The notes under the pieces: generated by a model
The model's input: the letters and a program-made list of their open reading frames with translations, nothing else
Database searches by the model: none
What the model was told of the DNA's origin: nothing
Position numbers and translations under genes: made by a program
Part shown: positions 50,871-62,476 of the stretch, piece after piece
Numbering within the stretch: position 1 is the first letter of the stretch
Layout of the letters: each line of letters begins with the position of its first letter
Assembly (NCBI GenBank): GCA_000320545.1
Contig: ADNK01000544.1
Span: 37,501 to 101,500 of the forward strand
DNA from: Bigelowiella natans CCMP2755
Taxonomy: Eukaryota > Cercozoa > Chlorarachniophyceae
Reading direction: 5' to 3'
Length of the DNA stretch: 64,000 bases

Positions 50871-51374
50871 TGTGTGTGTGTGTGTGTGTGGGTGTGTTTT
50901 GTGGTTTTTCGATTGGACTTTCTCGAATGTTTTCCTTTGCTGCTGTCCTGACCTTCCTGTTGGTGCTGATGTATTTTCTCTCCCATCATGCATTATTATC
51001 CTCGATAACTTCTATCTTCTCATTGTATCTTTCCTTCAGTGCGGAGTACTAGCGCTACTTCAAGACTTGCTGAAGAAGGGTCAACCTCCCTCCCCAAATT
51101 CTTTAATTTACTCGAAAGAAGGAAGTTGCTCCATGTTTGTTCACTGCTGTGATAGCGATGTTGTTGAATCGAATACTAGGTGAAGGAGAAGGCGTATGGC
51201 AGACTGCTCTGCAACTAGTTTTTGTTATCTCATCTGAGATTAAGATCCCAGGCATTCCGCCATTACTTCTTGCCAACGGTGCGTGTAATGTAGTAGTGAG
51301 TAGCGTTGTGAAGATGGGGCCGGGTTGAGAAGGGTAGAGGAAGCAAAAAGGGAGAGAGGGTACAATGAAAGAAA

Positions 51375-51413
<39 letters not shown>

Positions 51414-52287
51414 TGAAAAGTGGAAATAGTTACCAAGGCATTCGTCTTTCGATTTCGTATTTACGATCGGACTCTCCTGGCGATGACTAGATATATGAAT
51501 TTATTCGTCGTCGTCGTCGTCGTCGTCATCATCATCATCATCATCATACAGGTTTTGCTCCTATTCTCGTGCAGCATGTGCAATCGAATGACACATCAGT
51601 CAGGCGAAACAGGTAGGACTTGGATTGTTGAATAAAAAAAAATGCGGGAATAGAGTGGTACATAGCTATCACCATCGTTATAGTAGAAGTAGTGCCTGCC
51701 CCATTGAAACATAATCTCTTCTTATTCCACGGATGCTATACATTATAAGTCTTGGAGCGTTGCTTAAGATTGCACAATACGGCGAGGATGAGTTGAGGAG
51801 TGTTCGAATGACGGGTGTGGCACAGGTAATTGTCCAGCTTGGTTTTCCAGAGATGTTGTTGTTGTTGTTGTTGTTGTTATTCTTCGCATAAAAGAGCTAT
51901 GACGTTACCGCACATAAAACTGCAAGTATTATCATGCTCATACATGCACATGTCATGTTTTTCTCATTCCGTGTGTGCGTGTTTGTTTGGTCGAGCAGAT
52001 AGTAGCAAGGCAGCAGCTTGAAGAACAAGATCACTCTCATATTGCTTCTAATGAAAAATCAGAATCGATGCAGTTGCTCGAAGTAAACCGAATAACAATA
52101 GCCAAAATCGCCCTCCTTTTTGACACAACACAACCTGCGATGATATATGGCGATTACGTGTGCGTTTTTGCATGTGTGTGTGTGTGTGTGTTACTTTCCC
52201 TCATTCAAACGTTTCCCACAGGTATTGCTGGAAAAATCCTCACGACAATTTGATCCAGCTACCAAGCAGGAATTTGTGATGTTGTGA
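48806..52287 (+). CDS. Fes1/HSPBP1-like Hsp70 nucleotide exchange factor
   Basis: Twelve exons close in phase to 519 residues: 48806-48962, 49193-49296, 49453-49668, 49945-49993, 50210-50349, 50464-50802, 51040-51079, 51126-51278, 51552-51612, 51750-51825, 51999-52157 and 52222-52287. LLKWSLENQ resembles the N-terminal signature of Fes1 (L-L-x-W-S-I/L). Armadillo-type repeats follow: IEFIKLGGLNVM, VISNACQNNPFASRAAVQM, CGVLALLQDLLKK, APILVQHVQSNDTSVRRN. The QNNP block is typical of the Fes1/HSPBP1/Sil1 fold, which embraces the Hsp70 ATPase domain and speeds ADP release. No ER signal is seen, so a cytosolic Fes1/HSPBP1 is likelier than Sil1. An insertion of Asp, His and Ser runs in exon 50210-50349 comes from triplet repeats in coding sequence. 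The 46-base intron 51080-51125 is unusually small. Confidence 0.85.
50836..50891. repeat. (TA)n-(TG)n compound microsatellite in an intron
   Basis: A TA run passes into a TG run in the intron after exon 50464-50802 of the Fes1-like gene. It repeats the TA-to-TG order seen at 29543 and 33624. Confidence 0.9.
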
Positions 52288-52947
52288 TGTAAAATAGCAA
52301 TGCAGAAGCATCGAGCAGTAATAATAAATGTTCCGACTAGATCACATAAAATAAAGCGTGGTTCTGTCCGCAAATTCATATATGTGTAACGTTATTTATA
52401 TCTGTAGCTATTCTGCAATTACAACACGAGCAACACTAGAACATCTGATACACATGATCTCAACGTGCCATGCATACGTTATATATGATAAAACGCACCA
52501 CATCGCCTGATACATTCCATGAATAGATACTTAGAAACGCCAAGCGCCTTGCTGCATGTGCCATGGTACTGACATATGTACGCTAGTACGCATACGCTCT
52601 ATTCATCCTTAAAAAATCTCTGTCTCGATAGAACGTTTCGCACTGTAATTGTATGCTTAGGTCACGGCTGGCGCAGCTCGACATATATTTGCCGCATCCG
52701 CTTGTGAGCATGCGTGATTATGGCTTTGTGTGTACACGCCACATAATCCACGTGTCTTACGTTAGAGCTTCGCGTTTGTCTTATTACGCACATGCATATA
52801 CAAAATGTTGCGTACAGCCTTTTCTATGCATGTATCATACATGTGCTCTAGCACAGAAAACACTGATAACTGCTAAATACGCTGTGATAATCATGCGTAA
52901 GATATTGATCCAACATGTAGCACGTACTTCATCCCTTGGACTTCTTA
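52288..52947. other. Tail-to-tail intergenic region
   Basis: This 660-base gap lies between the stop codons of the Fes1-like gene and the PsbP-like gene (-). It has no microsatellites and is rich in CATG, GCATG, ACATGTG and GTACGC words. Short open frames here have no recognisable protein sequence. Confidence 0.6.
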
Positions 52948-53265
52948 CTAGAAAACATGGAATTCTGATGTGATAATCTTTGCTGTGTTGACCTTACTTT
53001 CGTCGCACGATTTCTCTGGTGCCACGAAGGTCATCGTGAATAGTTCTGCTGATGATGATGAGGATGAGGATAATGATGATGATGATGATGATGATGATGA
53101 TGGTAGACTTGAAGATGTGGTGCCAAAGGTCGGAGGTTGGTTTGAGCGCATTGGTGGCTGCTTCAATGCTGCCACGGACCATGTGTGAATTTGCATTTGG
53201 TTGGGTAGTGTTAGGATGTATTCGAAGTCGTAAGCCTCCTCACCCCCTAAGAAAGAATGAAAGGA

Positions 53266-53330
<65 letters not shown>

Positions 53331-53340
53331 ACAAAGTAGT

Positions 53341-53372
<32 letters not shown>

Positions 53373-55090
53373 ATATAGATTTACCAGGCCTCTTATTTGC
53401 TGCTATGATCTTTGCTTTTTTCCCCGAACCCTCTGGAGCAATAGTGGTTGACAGCAAACGCTCTAAGGCCTGATATCGTGAAATCCTTCATTATGATCAT
53501 GATTGTCATAAAAATCCATTACGTTCCAACGCAAAATCACAACAAGAAACCTGCTCTGGTTCTCCAAGAAGTACTTGTATGGAGGGCACCTAGGATCATC
53601 ATCACACACCGCACAAACCTTACACACCTTACATACACGCACAAACGCGCGCGGACGTGTTAAAGTGAGTGAGTGCGTGTGTGAGTGTGTGTGCGAGAGA
53701 GAATGAGAGAACCTTGCCAACTTTTTGCTTCACGACCGAAAGATTTTCGTACTTACGGATGATGACAAAAACGGCGAAATTAGGGTAAGATATAATCCCT
53801 TCAGAAGAGGAGGAGGGGGAGGGGGGAGAAGAGGAGGAGGAGGAGGAGGAGGAGGAGGAGGAGGACGCACAACATTGTAGCTGCTTGCAATAAATCATCC
53901 TTATTATCATCTTGATGATATTTTCTATTTCATTCAGTGCTCCTACTCTATCAACCTTCCCCCCCTTTGGAGGGCCAAATGCTGCATCTGGTATCAGGTT
54001 TCTGTCGCTCTTCCTCGCCTATTGAGGAGGCCAACACAACTTCAATGAGAATTATCTTCATTAGTGCTGCTACAATTGTCGGTGTTTTTTATTACTAGGA
54101 GGAGATCATCGACACCATCTTCAAATCGGGGTCTTGCGAAACGTGATTCAGCCTCTTTACGGTATGCCTTTTGCAGAAGGGAATGTCGCACAAATGAAGC
54201 AAATGTTAGCACCATTCTTGCTACTGCTACTAATTCAACGGCTACTACCTGCGCCTGAGCGACGGATTGATCAAACAACCAATTCTTAGGATACAAGACT
54301 ACGTATTCAGAGGTGTAATAACCACGAAGGCCGCCGACGGCATAAAGTTGATCAAGTTTAAGCGATCTTGATATCTACACAGATATGGACGAGGAAAATT
54401 ACGATGTGAGGAGGAGGAGAATAAGAGGTGAACGATACTATATTGGCAACGACAATAATGTTAGCAAATGATAAGATGATAAGCTGGCTGATATTCTTCA
54501 TGAATTCTGAAAGTGCCACCACCTGTGGGTTCGTGGAGAGCAAGGAATCAGTAATACCGACGAAGTTCCCTATCAGCGCAAGTGCAGATGCCGTTCCGAC
54601 CCCTAACGTAACCCTCCGCGGTGTAGTCCCAAGCCTATATGCTCTACCCAGTTAAATACTTACAGAGCAGTACGGCATGTGGTGCTTGCTACTAAGTGTG
54701 TCGTCATCATCCGCAGATGTACGAGGAAGCATGCTGGTTCATCACTATGCTTGCCAAATTGCTGCTTGAAAGGATATGATCTGTACGTACATCTTGAGGT
54801 CACGCTTTAGCTCTCCTGGTCGACCAAACACGTACGTCGCAGCATCCACATCTTCCTCCTGCAATGAGAGAGGAAATCAACGCCGCGCTAATGTCCATAC
54901 AACACGGAAATTACTCGACATTAACCTTCTTGCAGCCAATAGAACGAAGGCGACTGTTAGACCACCGCTTTGTATGAGCCAGCATTCGGATACTTGACAT
55001 TCCATTTCTCTGAGCTATAGAATTTGTTGGCGTTGACTTGATGCCTACGTATACCCCCAAAATAGAAGGCAGCAGCAGCAGCAGCAGCAT
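52948..55090 (-). CDS. PsbP-family thylakoid-lumen protein with tripartite presequence
   Basis: Nine exons close in phase to 342 residues: 55090-54926, 54858-54791, 54634-54523, 54374-54249, 54167-54096, 54018-53956, 53751-53713, 53469-53385 and 53246-52948. PsbP-domain features are LDQLYAVGGLRGYYTSEYV then LYPKNWLFDQS, DAAFGPPKGGKYENLSVV, STTIAPEGSGKKAKII, EEAYDFEYILTLPNQ and ELFTMTFVAPE. These align with PsbP-like lumen proteins that support photosystem assembly. The presequence has three parts: MLLLLLLPSILGVYVG (ER signal), a Ser/Arg/Thr-rich transit region, and TTPRRVTLGVGTASALALIG, a twin-arginine lumenal signal. A poly-Ser run near residue 300 is encoded by a (TCA)n array that is either translated or a short in-frame intron. 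The first ATG of the frame was chosen as the start. Confidence 0.87.
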
Positions 55091-56072
55091 CAGCAGCAGA
55101 TTTACATCATCGTGACTATGAGCTGCTGTGGACAATTGCTAGCATTGCGCAATAATCAGAGTAATTTTTCAAGTTCTTCAATATGTAGGCTGAAGAGTGT
55201 AATTCTCCGTTATATCAGTCGTTATCCATCGGTATCTTTCCGAACGCTAAACCATTATATGTTGACTATGGTATCATACACTTGCACGCTTAACCATTAT
55301 ATGTCGACTATGGTATTATACACTTGCACCCACCTTTCTGTCCACCATACATTATTAAATTGGATGGATCAGCTCTGTGTTGAACGAAGATGCCAGCATG
55401 CAGGAGTATAGTACAGACAGCTAGGACGCTGTAAGAGAAGAACCTACGACACAACGGGAGACGTAGTGAGATTACAATGGCTACCGCTGCTGCTGTTGTT
55501 TGTACAGATACTCAACTACCTCTTGTAATTGCGTCGACGAAAACAACAGATTGGTTGACTTCTCAGATTGGCTTGGAAACGGGGAAGCCTGCACAGCACG
55601 GATTGGGTGTTTGTACTCCCCATCTCCACCAAGCGCTGGTGTGGGTGGTGTACACGTCGTCAGCAGGTCAATTCTGGAGTGGATTCGTCGCATCGTCGGA
55701 ATTCCATTAGTCAGAAAAATAAGCTAAAAACATCTAAAATAAAAATCACCAACCTGACCATGATGATAGTAGTAGTAACGATTTAAGCAATACGACCACA
55801 ATAAAGTACGACAAGAACAGTAATTAGTAGGAGAAAAATAGAGCAGGAGGAGATCACTGATCAGATCAGGTTGTAACCGGAAAACAGTGATAAATGGCGA
55901 TGATTTTACAGGTGCGACAACATAAAATACCTCATATTTTTAGGAACACATTTTGCCTGCCTGATGAACGATAGTCTCTGATATCAGCTCCCACCCCCCA
56001 ATCCCTCTCACTACCCTGAAGGCTCGCAACAAACGTCGATTTCAGAAGGATTTTCCTTCTTAATCAATAGGA
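55091..56072. other. Head-to-head region with an uncertain small ORF
   Basis: This 982-base gap lies between the starts of the PsbP-like gene (-) and the actin-related gene (+). An ATG-led plus frame at 55477-55710 (77 codons) overlaps a minus frame at 55693-55481 that ends in a Gln run. Neither resembles a known protein, and either could be 5' UTR or an unlinked exon. It also holds the 42-bp repeat listed separately. Confidence 0.4.
55250..55333. repeat. 42-bp tandem repeat, two copies
   Basis: AACCATTATATGT(T/C)GACTATG begins at 55250 and again at 55292, followed in both by GTAT(C/T)ATACACTTGCAC. The two units are directly adjacent with a period of 42 bases and about three differences. It is the only longer-unit tandem repeat seen between genes. 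Confidence 0.85.
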
Positions 56073-56502
56073 ATGAATCCTGTTGAAACTCCATCCAGGA
56101 AAAATTTCAAGGGTAGCGGCTTAGATTTCTATTCCCCCCGATCAGCTTCTCAGACTCCATCGCATGGAGGAGGAGGACACCGAAGGAGATGGAAAAACAG
56201 TTCTCAGGCAATTGATTCGATGGTAAGTGATGAGAGATCACTGAAATTCGACTGAACCTTTTCTTCTCCACTTATTTTCAACAAATAGAATCCCTTGCAA
56301 ATAATAGGGGGAGTGGGAGGGGAGAGGGAGAGAGGAGTTTTTTGTTTCTTGTGACCAAACCTGCGACGATTCGGATTGGATCCGAAGTGGCGGGTAGATT
56401 TTCCACAATACAAACGACCGACGGCAAATTATATACTTTATCATCCCAATTTCTATATTGAAGAGTAAATAATGATCATTTTTCATAAATAATGTTGCAT
56501 CG

Positions 56503-56536
<34 letters not shown>

Positions 56537-57542
56537 GATTATCACCATCAGTCTCCCCTAAGCGTGGGAAGTATGGACGCTTCATTTGGTAGTAACAATG
56601 CGGATTTATAGTAGCAGCTTAAATAGTCCCATTCTTGAATTAAGTACTTCGTCTGCTGATTAAACACGAAGTTTGTGATCGATCTATCGATTTCAATGGG
56701 GTTGAGTGGTGGACGTCATATGAGGAGGAGGAGGGAATTGTGGGCAACGCATATTTCTGCTCATCCTTACGTAGAAGAGATTCGTCCAACAATTGCCTTA
56801 TATAGCTAAAAAGTTTTGTTGAAGAGAGAATCATTGAGTGTGCTTATGTTCAGAAATAACCACTTCCATACTAATATACAGACAATGGAAATAGCAGTGG
56901 GATGATAGACTCCAAAAGTTCTCATCGACGAGCTTCTACTTTATTTGGGAGGTGGGTAGCTTAAATTGTCCTTTTTTGAGGAGGAGGGAAAAAGTATAAA
57001 TTTGGATAAAAACAAGATCAAATGGCGTGTGATAGTGATAATGATAATGATGATGATGATGAAGATGGTGATAGTATATTTGTTCTCCACCATCAATCAG
57101 CCCTCAAATCCATCAAAGCTCTAAGGTTTGGGCCAAATTACCACTAGCACCACCAGTATCATCGCCCGCTACGCTACACGATTTAGGGGCTAATAATACG
57201 ATAAATTACGACAGACAGTGTTATATTGCTTAGCCATTATTACCAAACGACTCTCGTAGTACATTCATCAGTGGCCTTCTATTACAGTATAGGAGGCAGC
57301 AGCACTCCCTAGTTTCTCATGACGATTGTATATTGAGTGGTTGTCGAATGCTGTTGCAATCACGATGATGATGCATGTAGGAGGATCTTGATGTTCCAGC
57401 CTTCGTGATAGACAACGGGTAGTAGTATACACACACACACACAAACACAGACACACCTATCCATGTGATCATCTCGCTTTATTTCCTCTCTCCTGTAGGT
57501 CTGGATTTCTCAAAGCAGGGTACGGCACGGAAGATCGCCCGC

Positions 57543-57580
<38 letters not shown>

Positions 57581-58563
57581 AGGTTTGCTTATGATGGGAT
57601 ATGTAACAAGGAGGAGGGGGGCCACGACTAGTGGATATACATTGAATAGAACTGTTAGTTATGGTGCTCCGACGATAAACAATATTGCTAATGGGTGACA
57701 ACACGATGACCAGATCTATATAGCGGCTGTAGGGGAGGCGAAGTATAAGCGAGTAATCCTTGGCAGCAGAAGGTGTTGATGATACTACATCACAATTAGT
57801 AGCAATGAGTAGTCTTGAAATGACGGGAGAATGGTGGTCAAATTTGAAAATACAGCGTAGTCAGTCAATTGGGAGAGGGGGGAGGGTGGGTAAGTAGAAA
57901 ACAGCTGTGTTTGTACACTACTTACGTCCGCTCTAAATTAAATACAAAGCAGTAGTAGTAGTAATAGTAGTAGTAGTATTTAGATGACACAATAGAATAT
58001 TTGCTCTGCTACCACTACTACTACTACAACTACTACTACTACTATTCGCAACAGACTTGATAAGGTGATAGTCGGAACACAGCGGATAGGAAGGCTGAGG
58101 GGCGCTTTGAAGCTCTCATATCCTACAAATGCAGGCGTTGTGTCCAACTGGGAGCACGTGCAGAAGCTGTGGGAAAACGCATACGAAGAGCAAAGGGTGT
58201 TGTTCCATCATAAACAGCACAATCTCATCATCATTCACTACTCTCTAGTGTTTACCTACTCCTCTCTCTTGTTATGACAAAAGAGCCTCTCTTTTTTCAT
58301 AGCATAAGAGATACTTTACTATTTGTCAAAGAGATAACAATAACAACAACAACATTCTCATTAGTAGTAGTAGTAGTAGCAGCAGCAGCAGTAGTATATA
58401 TTGAACCCCATAGCAGCCATTGTTTGATGACATATACTGCATCAGGTCTCTCCTCGAAACCATCCTCTATTGATGACGGAGCAACCTCTTTGCCTTATGA
58501 AGCATCGAATCACCACTGCAGAGGTGAATACACAATCTATTCTAGCTCTATGACATACCACTG

Positions 58564-58602
<39 letters not shown>

Positions 58603-59463
58603 TTGCTGCTACTACCATCCATTGCTATCTGCAAGAAACCAAAGAAAGTTATACAATACAAGTCTGTATGTCTCTATTGTTCATTTCTTTGCATTTCACT
58701 ACTACACTTCGTTGTACGTCTAAATGTATATCATTTTTCTGCTATTTTGTTAACTATGGCTGTGGATTGGAAGATCCTTTATGAAACAATGGAGGTCCCG
58801 TCCATGTGTTTTCAACTTCCGCAGGTGGTAGAGTCGCCGCTGGTGTTTGCGAGGGGGGGGAGGGGGAGGAGGGGGGGGAGATGCATAGAACGCAGATACG
58901 TGTTCCCAAGCATGCTGCAAAGTGATGAAAGGCTGCTACCACTAGAAGGGACTTCATTTGACACCTCGAGAAATGAAGATTTATCAAATATCATGATGAC
59001 CATCCTCCTCCTCCTCCTCTTCCTAAGTCTTACACATGATCATCACCATATTTAAGATGAAATCGGCATTATGATGATCAATAGGTGCTAGGGCTGTACG
59101 CGGTTGGAAATACAACGGGTCTCATGGTTGACTCTGGAGACACTCTCTCTTCGGTACTAACGTTGCCTAAAGTATATTAGTAATACTAGTATATTAATTC
59201 TTCATCATCATCATCATCATCATCATCAACAACAACAACAACAATAGGCTGTACCAATCTTTGATGGGCGATATGATCCAAACACTGTATGTGTTACCAA
59301 TCTTGCTGGAAGAGACGTCACACAGTCAGCAGCCATATATCTATTATCTTCATTGTCTTAGTAGTACTAGTAGCAGTAGTAGTAGTAGCAGCAGCAGAAG
59401 GAGTAGTATGATCAGCATAACTCTCCACAATCCGTTATCCTCTCCACCACCACCACCACCACC

Positions 59464-59497
<34 letters not shown>

Positions 59498-59947
59498 TTC
59501 TCACCACTACTTCTACTACTACTACTGCCATGTCTATCCAACGGTAGATATTTAAGTCGTTTGCTGAGGCTGGCAGGGTGGAACATGACGTCCTCTTCTG
59601 AGATGGAGGTCGTACAACTGCTAATCCATTGCTACTACTACTACCCTATCATCACCAATTAAGTCTAATGAAAGGGAGGGAGAGAGAAGAATCAATGTTC
59701 ATATTTAGCACCTTATCTCGTGGAAACCTGACTAAACAGAGCCCCCCCCCCCTCCCATTTTCTTTCTTCCTCTTTGTTCAGGAAGTAAAACGAATAAAAC
59801 AAAAGCAGTGTGCCACGGCGTTCAATCTTGCATCTGCTCTGCGAGACTATGAAGATACAGGAATAGGTAGTAGAATAGTGGTTGTTGTTATTGTTAGGCA
59901 TTGCTACAAAGAGCATATACAAATTTATCATTTTAATTTGTGTTATG

Positions 59948-59984
<37 letters not shown>

Positions 59985-61429
59985 GCTGGTGATAGGGTAT
60001 AAGCTTCCAGACGGGAGAGTTATAAAAATTGGATTGGAGAAATTTGAGGCCCCAGAATTGATGTTCCAGGTTAGTGTTTTTTCTGCTGCTAGTAGTAGTA
60101 GTAGTAGTAGTAGCAGCAGCAGCACGCATAATGATGCTGCTCAACGAAACCAAACATCATCATCATCATCACGATCATACATAAACACCACTTTACACGG
60201 GTAGTAGAATAGTACAGCAAACTGCAAACGGGTTCTGTCGCATGAAATACGCAGATTAGTGATGACACATGTGTTGTTTCTCCTCCTCTCCTTCTCCTCC
60301 TCCTATTTGTAGCCATCGTTAATGGGAAAGGAAAATCCTGGAATTCACGAGCTAGTATGTAACGCGATTAGCAAGGTAATATAGGGAGTCATTAGCGAAC
60401 TAATGTCGCAGTTATGATCGACCAATAGCATAGCGGTCATAGTAGCGTATTTCTCTTTACGAGATTGATTTTTAAAGGTAATTTTTTACTCTTTCCCACG
60501 ATATTTTCCCGTACATTTGCATGCACATTATGGTGAGCTGTCTACATCATCGTTCATTGTTGCTATTTTGTATTGCACAGTGTAAAACGGAGCACCGACG
60601 TCACATCGCGCGGCAAGTTATCCTCACAGGTCTTTAGTCGTCCTATCATCGTCAATTGAACATAAGAGTGAATAGTTATTTATGCCTTTACGCAGTACTT
60701 GTTGATATTCTTCCTGAATTCCAAAGTTTGCTCGAAACTACCTTCGATAGGAGGCAACACTACCTTTAAAGGCTTTGAATATCGTCTAATGACGTCTGTG
60801 AAAAAATTGCGAAAAATATCAGGGTGAGCTGCATGAAGGAAGAATTGAAAGACTCACATCATTATTCTTATTTGGTGTGAGGAGGAAGAGAAGAGAAGAA
60901 GGGAAGAGATGGGAGTTCCAATTTCTTGTCTTAAGTTCTTTTTTTGGGACCCGCATGAAAAACTACAAAAAATGATTGAAATGCAATATATTACCATTAT
61001 AGCTAATCTGTCAAGCGCTGCTTCCTCTGTATTATTCAGAATGACATTCAAGGCACCAGAACGGCGTGTTGAGCTAGCATGGGCAGGAGGTGCAGTTTTA
61101 AGCACCCTCAGTCTCTTCAAAGGTGATGCTGTCGTTTTGCTGTGGCGGATACGCTGCTGCTGTAAAATATTGATAATGCTCATGCTAGCATGTGGGTGGT
61201 AATATCCCAACCCCAATCATAACACGAATTTGGACTCAATAGCTGCAGCCACTACTGCTTCGGCCACTGCCATAATTATTTAATAATAAACCTTGAAATA
61301 TTCCGCATCATCTCCTGTCGATTGGTTTGGACAGGAATGTGTACGACTAAGGAGGAATTTCTGGAGTACGGAGCACAAGTATACTATAAGAAGAGAGCAC
61401 AGGATGGTGTAACAGAGGCGCTTGTGTAG
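56073..61429 (+). CDS. Divergent actin-related protein with long N-terminal extension
   Basis: Phased exons: 56073-56222, 56552-56588, 56882-56951, 57119-57219, 57381-57418, 57499-57544, 57724-57772, 58055-58196, 58446-58523, 58774-58824, 59085-59153, 59248-59354, 59548-59611, 59782-59866, 59996-60069, 60313-60375, 60581-60629, 60751-60823, 61040-61122 and 61335-61429. Actin landmarks: VPAFVIDNGSGFLKAGYGTE (phosphate loop 1), LKLSYPTNAGVVSNWEHVQK, LGLYAVGNTTGLMVDSGDTL (phosphate 2), AVPIFDGRYD then NLAGRDVT, YKLPDGRVIKIGLEKFEAPE, ILTGGNTTFKGFEYRL and ELAWAGGAVLSTL. Insertions are few, so it is nearest to actin/Arp1-type proteins, but identity is low and the C-terminus lacks the usual RKCF. 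About 110 Ser/Arg/Gly-rich residues precede the fold. The small exon between 57219 and 57381 and one between 57544 and 57724 are not solved. Confidence 0.87.
57545..57580. repeat. (GT)n microsatellite starting at a splice donor
   Basis: The exon ending CGCCCGCAG at 57544 is followed at once by a GT dinucleotide run. The donor GT is therefore the first unit of the array. The phase of the neighbouring actin exons supports the boundary. Confidence 0.8.
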
Positions 61430-62331
61430 CAGCCAAAGCCCACTCATCATTCACTTGTTAACAATGTATTTAAGACCACAACGAAGCATCGCAGGCTATC
61501 GCGTACAGCTCAGAAGTCGCGTCCGTCCGTGCTTTCACACTTCACATGGTGAAGCTCTACTGTCAATTGCCGCGGTTTTGCACGCGCGCATCTTTGTGAC
61601 TGTCATGATTGCATCATCAATGTCATTGTGTTGTGTCATCATGTGACGCGTCATTCATGCACTGGATTGGGCGCTTGCATGTGATTCGTTCATGCGTCGC
61701 TGGAATCAAACTCTCAGCGCAAGCCATGTCTCAGTGACCTAGATTGCTAGAGAGAGCATTGTCTGAACTAATGGACAAATGGGTGTGCATTGCACCATCC
61801 ACTAGCATTCCAGCATTGTGCATGTCATGCGACAGAACAGAACAGGAAGAATGCATTGCCAGAATGCATTGCTTGTGAACTAAATGTAGCACAACGCCTA
61901 CATACGCCGCGCAGGTGATGTGACAATTGCGAAATGATGTAAAAATGACTAGCACGTACTAGCGTAGCCATTACGACTGCCATAGGGAATGTCATCAATC
62001 TAGCGTACGGCAACTAGCTATCGAGCGTGCTAGCGTGTGTGTGCAGTACAACTCAGCAGTTTATGTCTGCCGTTCACGATCGAACTTCTGTCTGCACTGC
62101 CTCTTTAGTTACTACGATGTGTATTAACCGAATGTAATTTGCAATGTAGTAGGAATATTTTTTGCTGCATTATTACTGACACTAAAAGCACTGTTGGCAT
62201 GTACTGTAAGTCATACATGGCTAGATGGTCCATTCATGCAACAGTCTTCGTACTTTGTTATCCACCTCATTTGCACATCTTGAGATGAGCCTCCTCTTCC
62301 TGAATGTGCAGCAATGCTTAACATGCAGTCG

Positions 62332-62386
<55 letters not shown>

Positions 62387-62476
62387 GAGGGAGAGGCGTC
62401 TACTAGAAGCTTTTACATGCAGTCTAACTACTGCTCGTGAGTATATCGTATGGCTGCCACCTTGCCTAGGACTGCT
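61430..62476. other. Tail-to-tail intergenic region
   Basis: About 1 kb separates the stop codons of the actin-related gene and the PI31-like gene (-). It is rich in CATG, TGCA, GCATGTGA, GCGCGC and CTAGC words. The only microsatellite is (CA)n-(GA)n at about 62332-62383, close to the right end. Repeated words TGCATTGC and AGAATGCATTGC occur at 61787-61875. No gene is seen. Confidence 0.6.

Noticed and set aside
53052-53339. Plus frame with Met and His/Thr runs
   Set aside because: It reads a (GAT)n and a (CA)n array on the strand opposite the PsbP-like gene. Low complexity only.
59350-59586. Minus frame with Asp and Gly runs
   Set aside because: It is the reverse of triplet arrays in an intron of the actin-related gene, whose flanking exons are secure.
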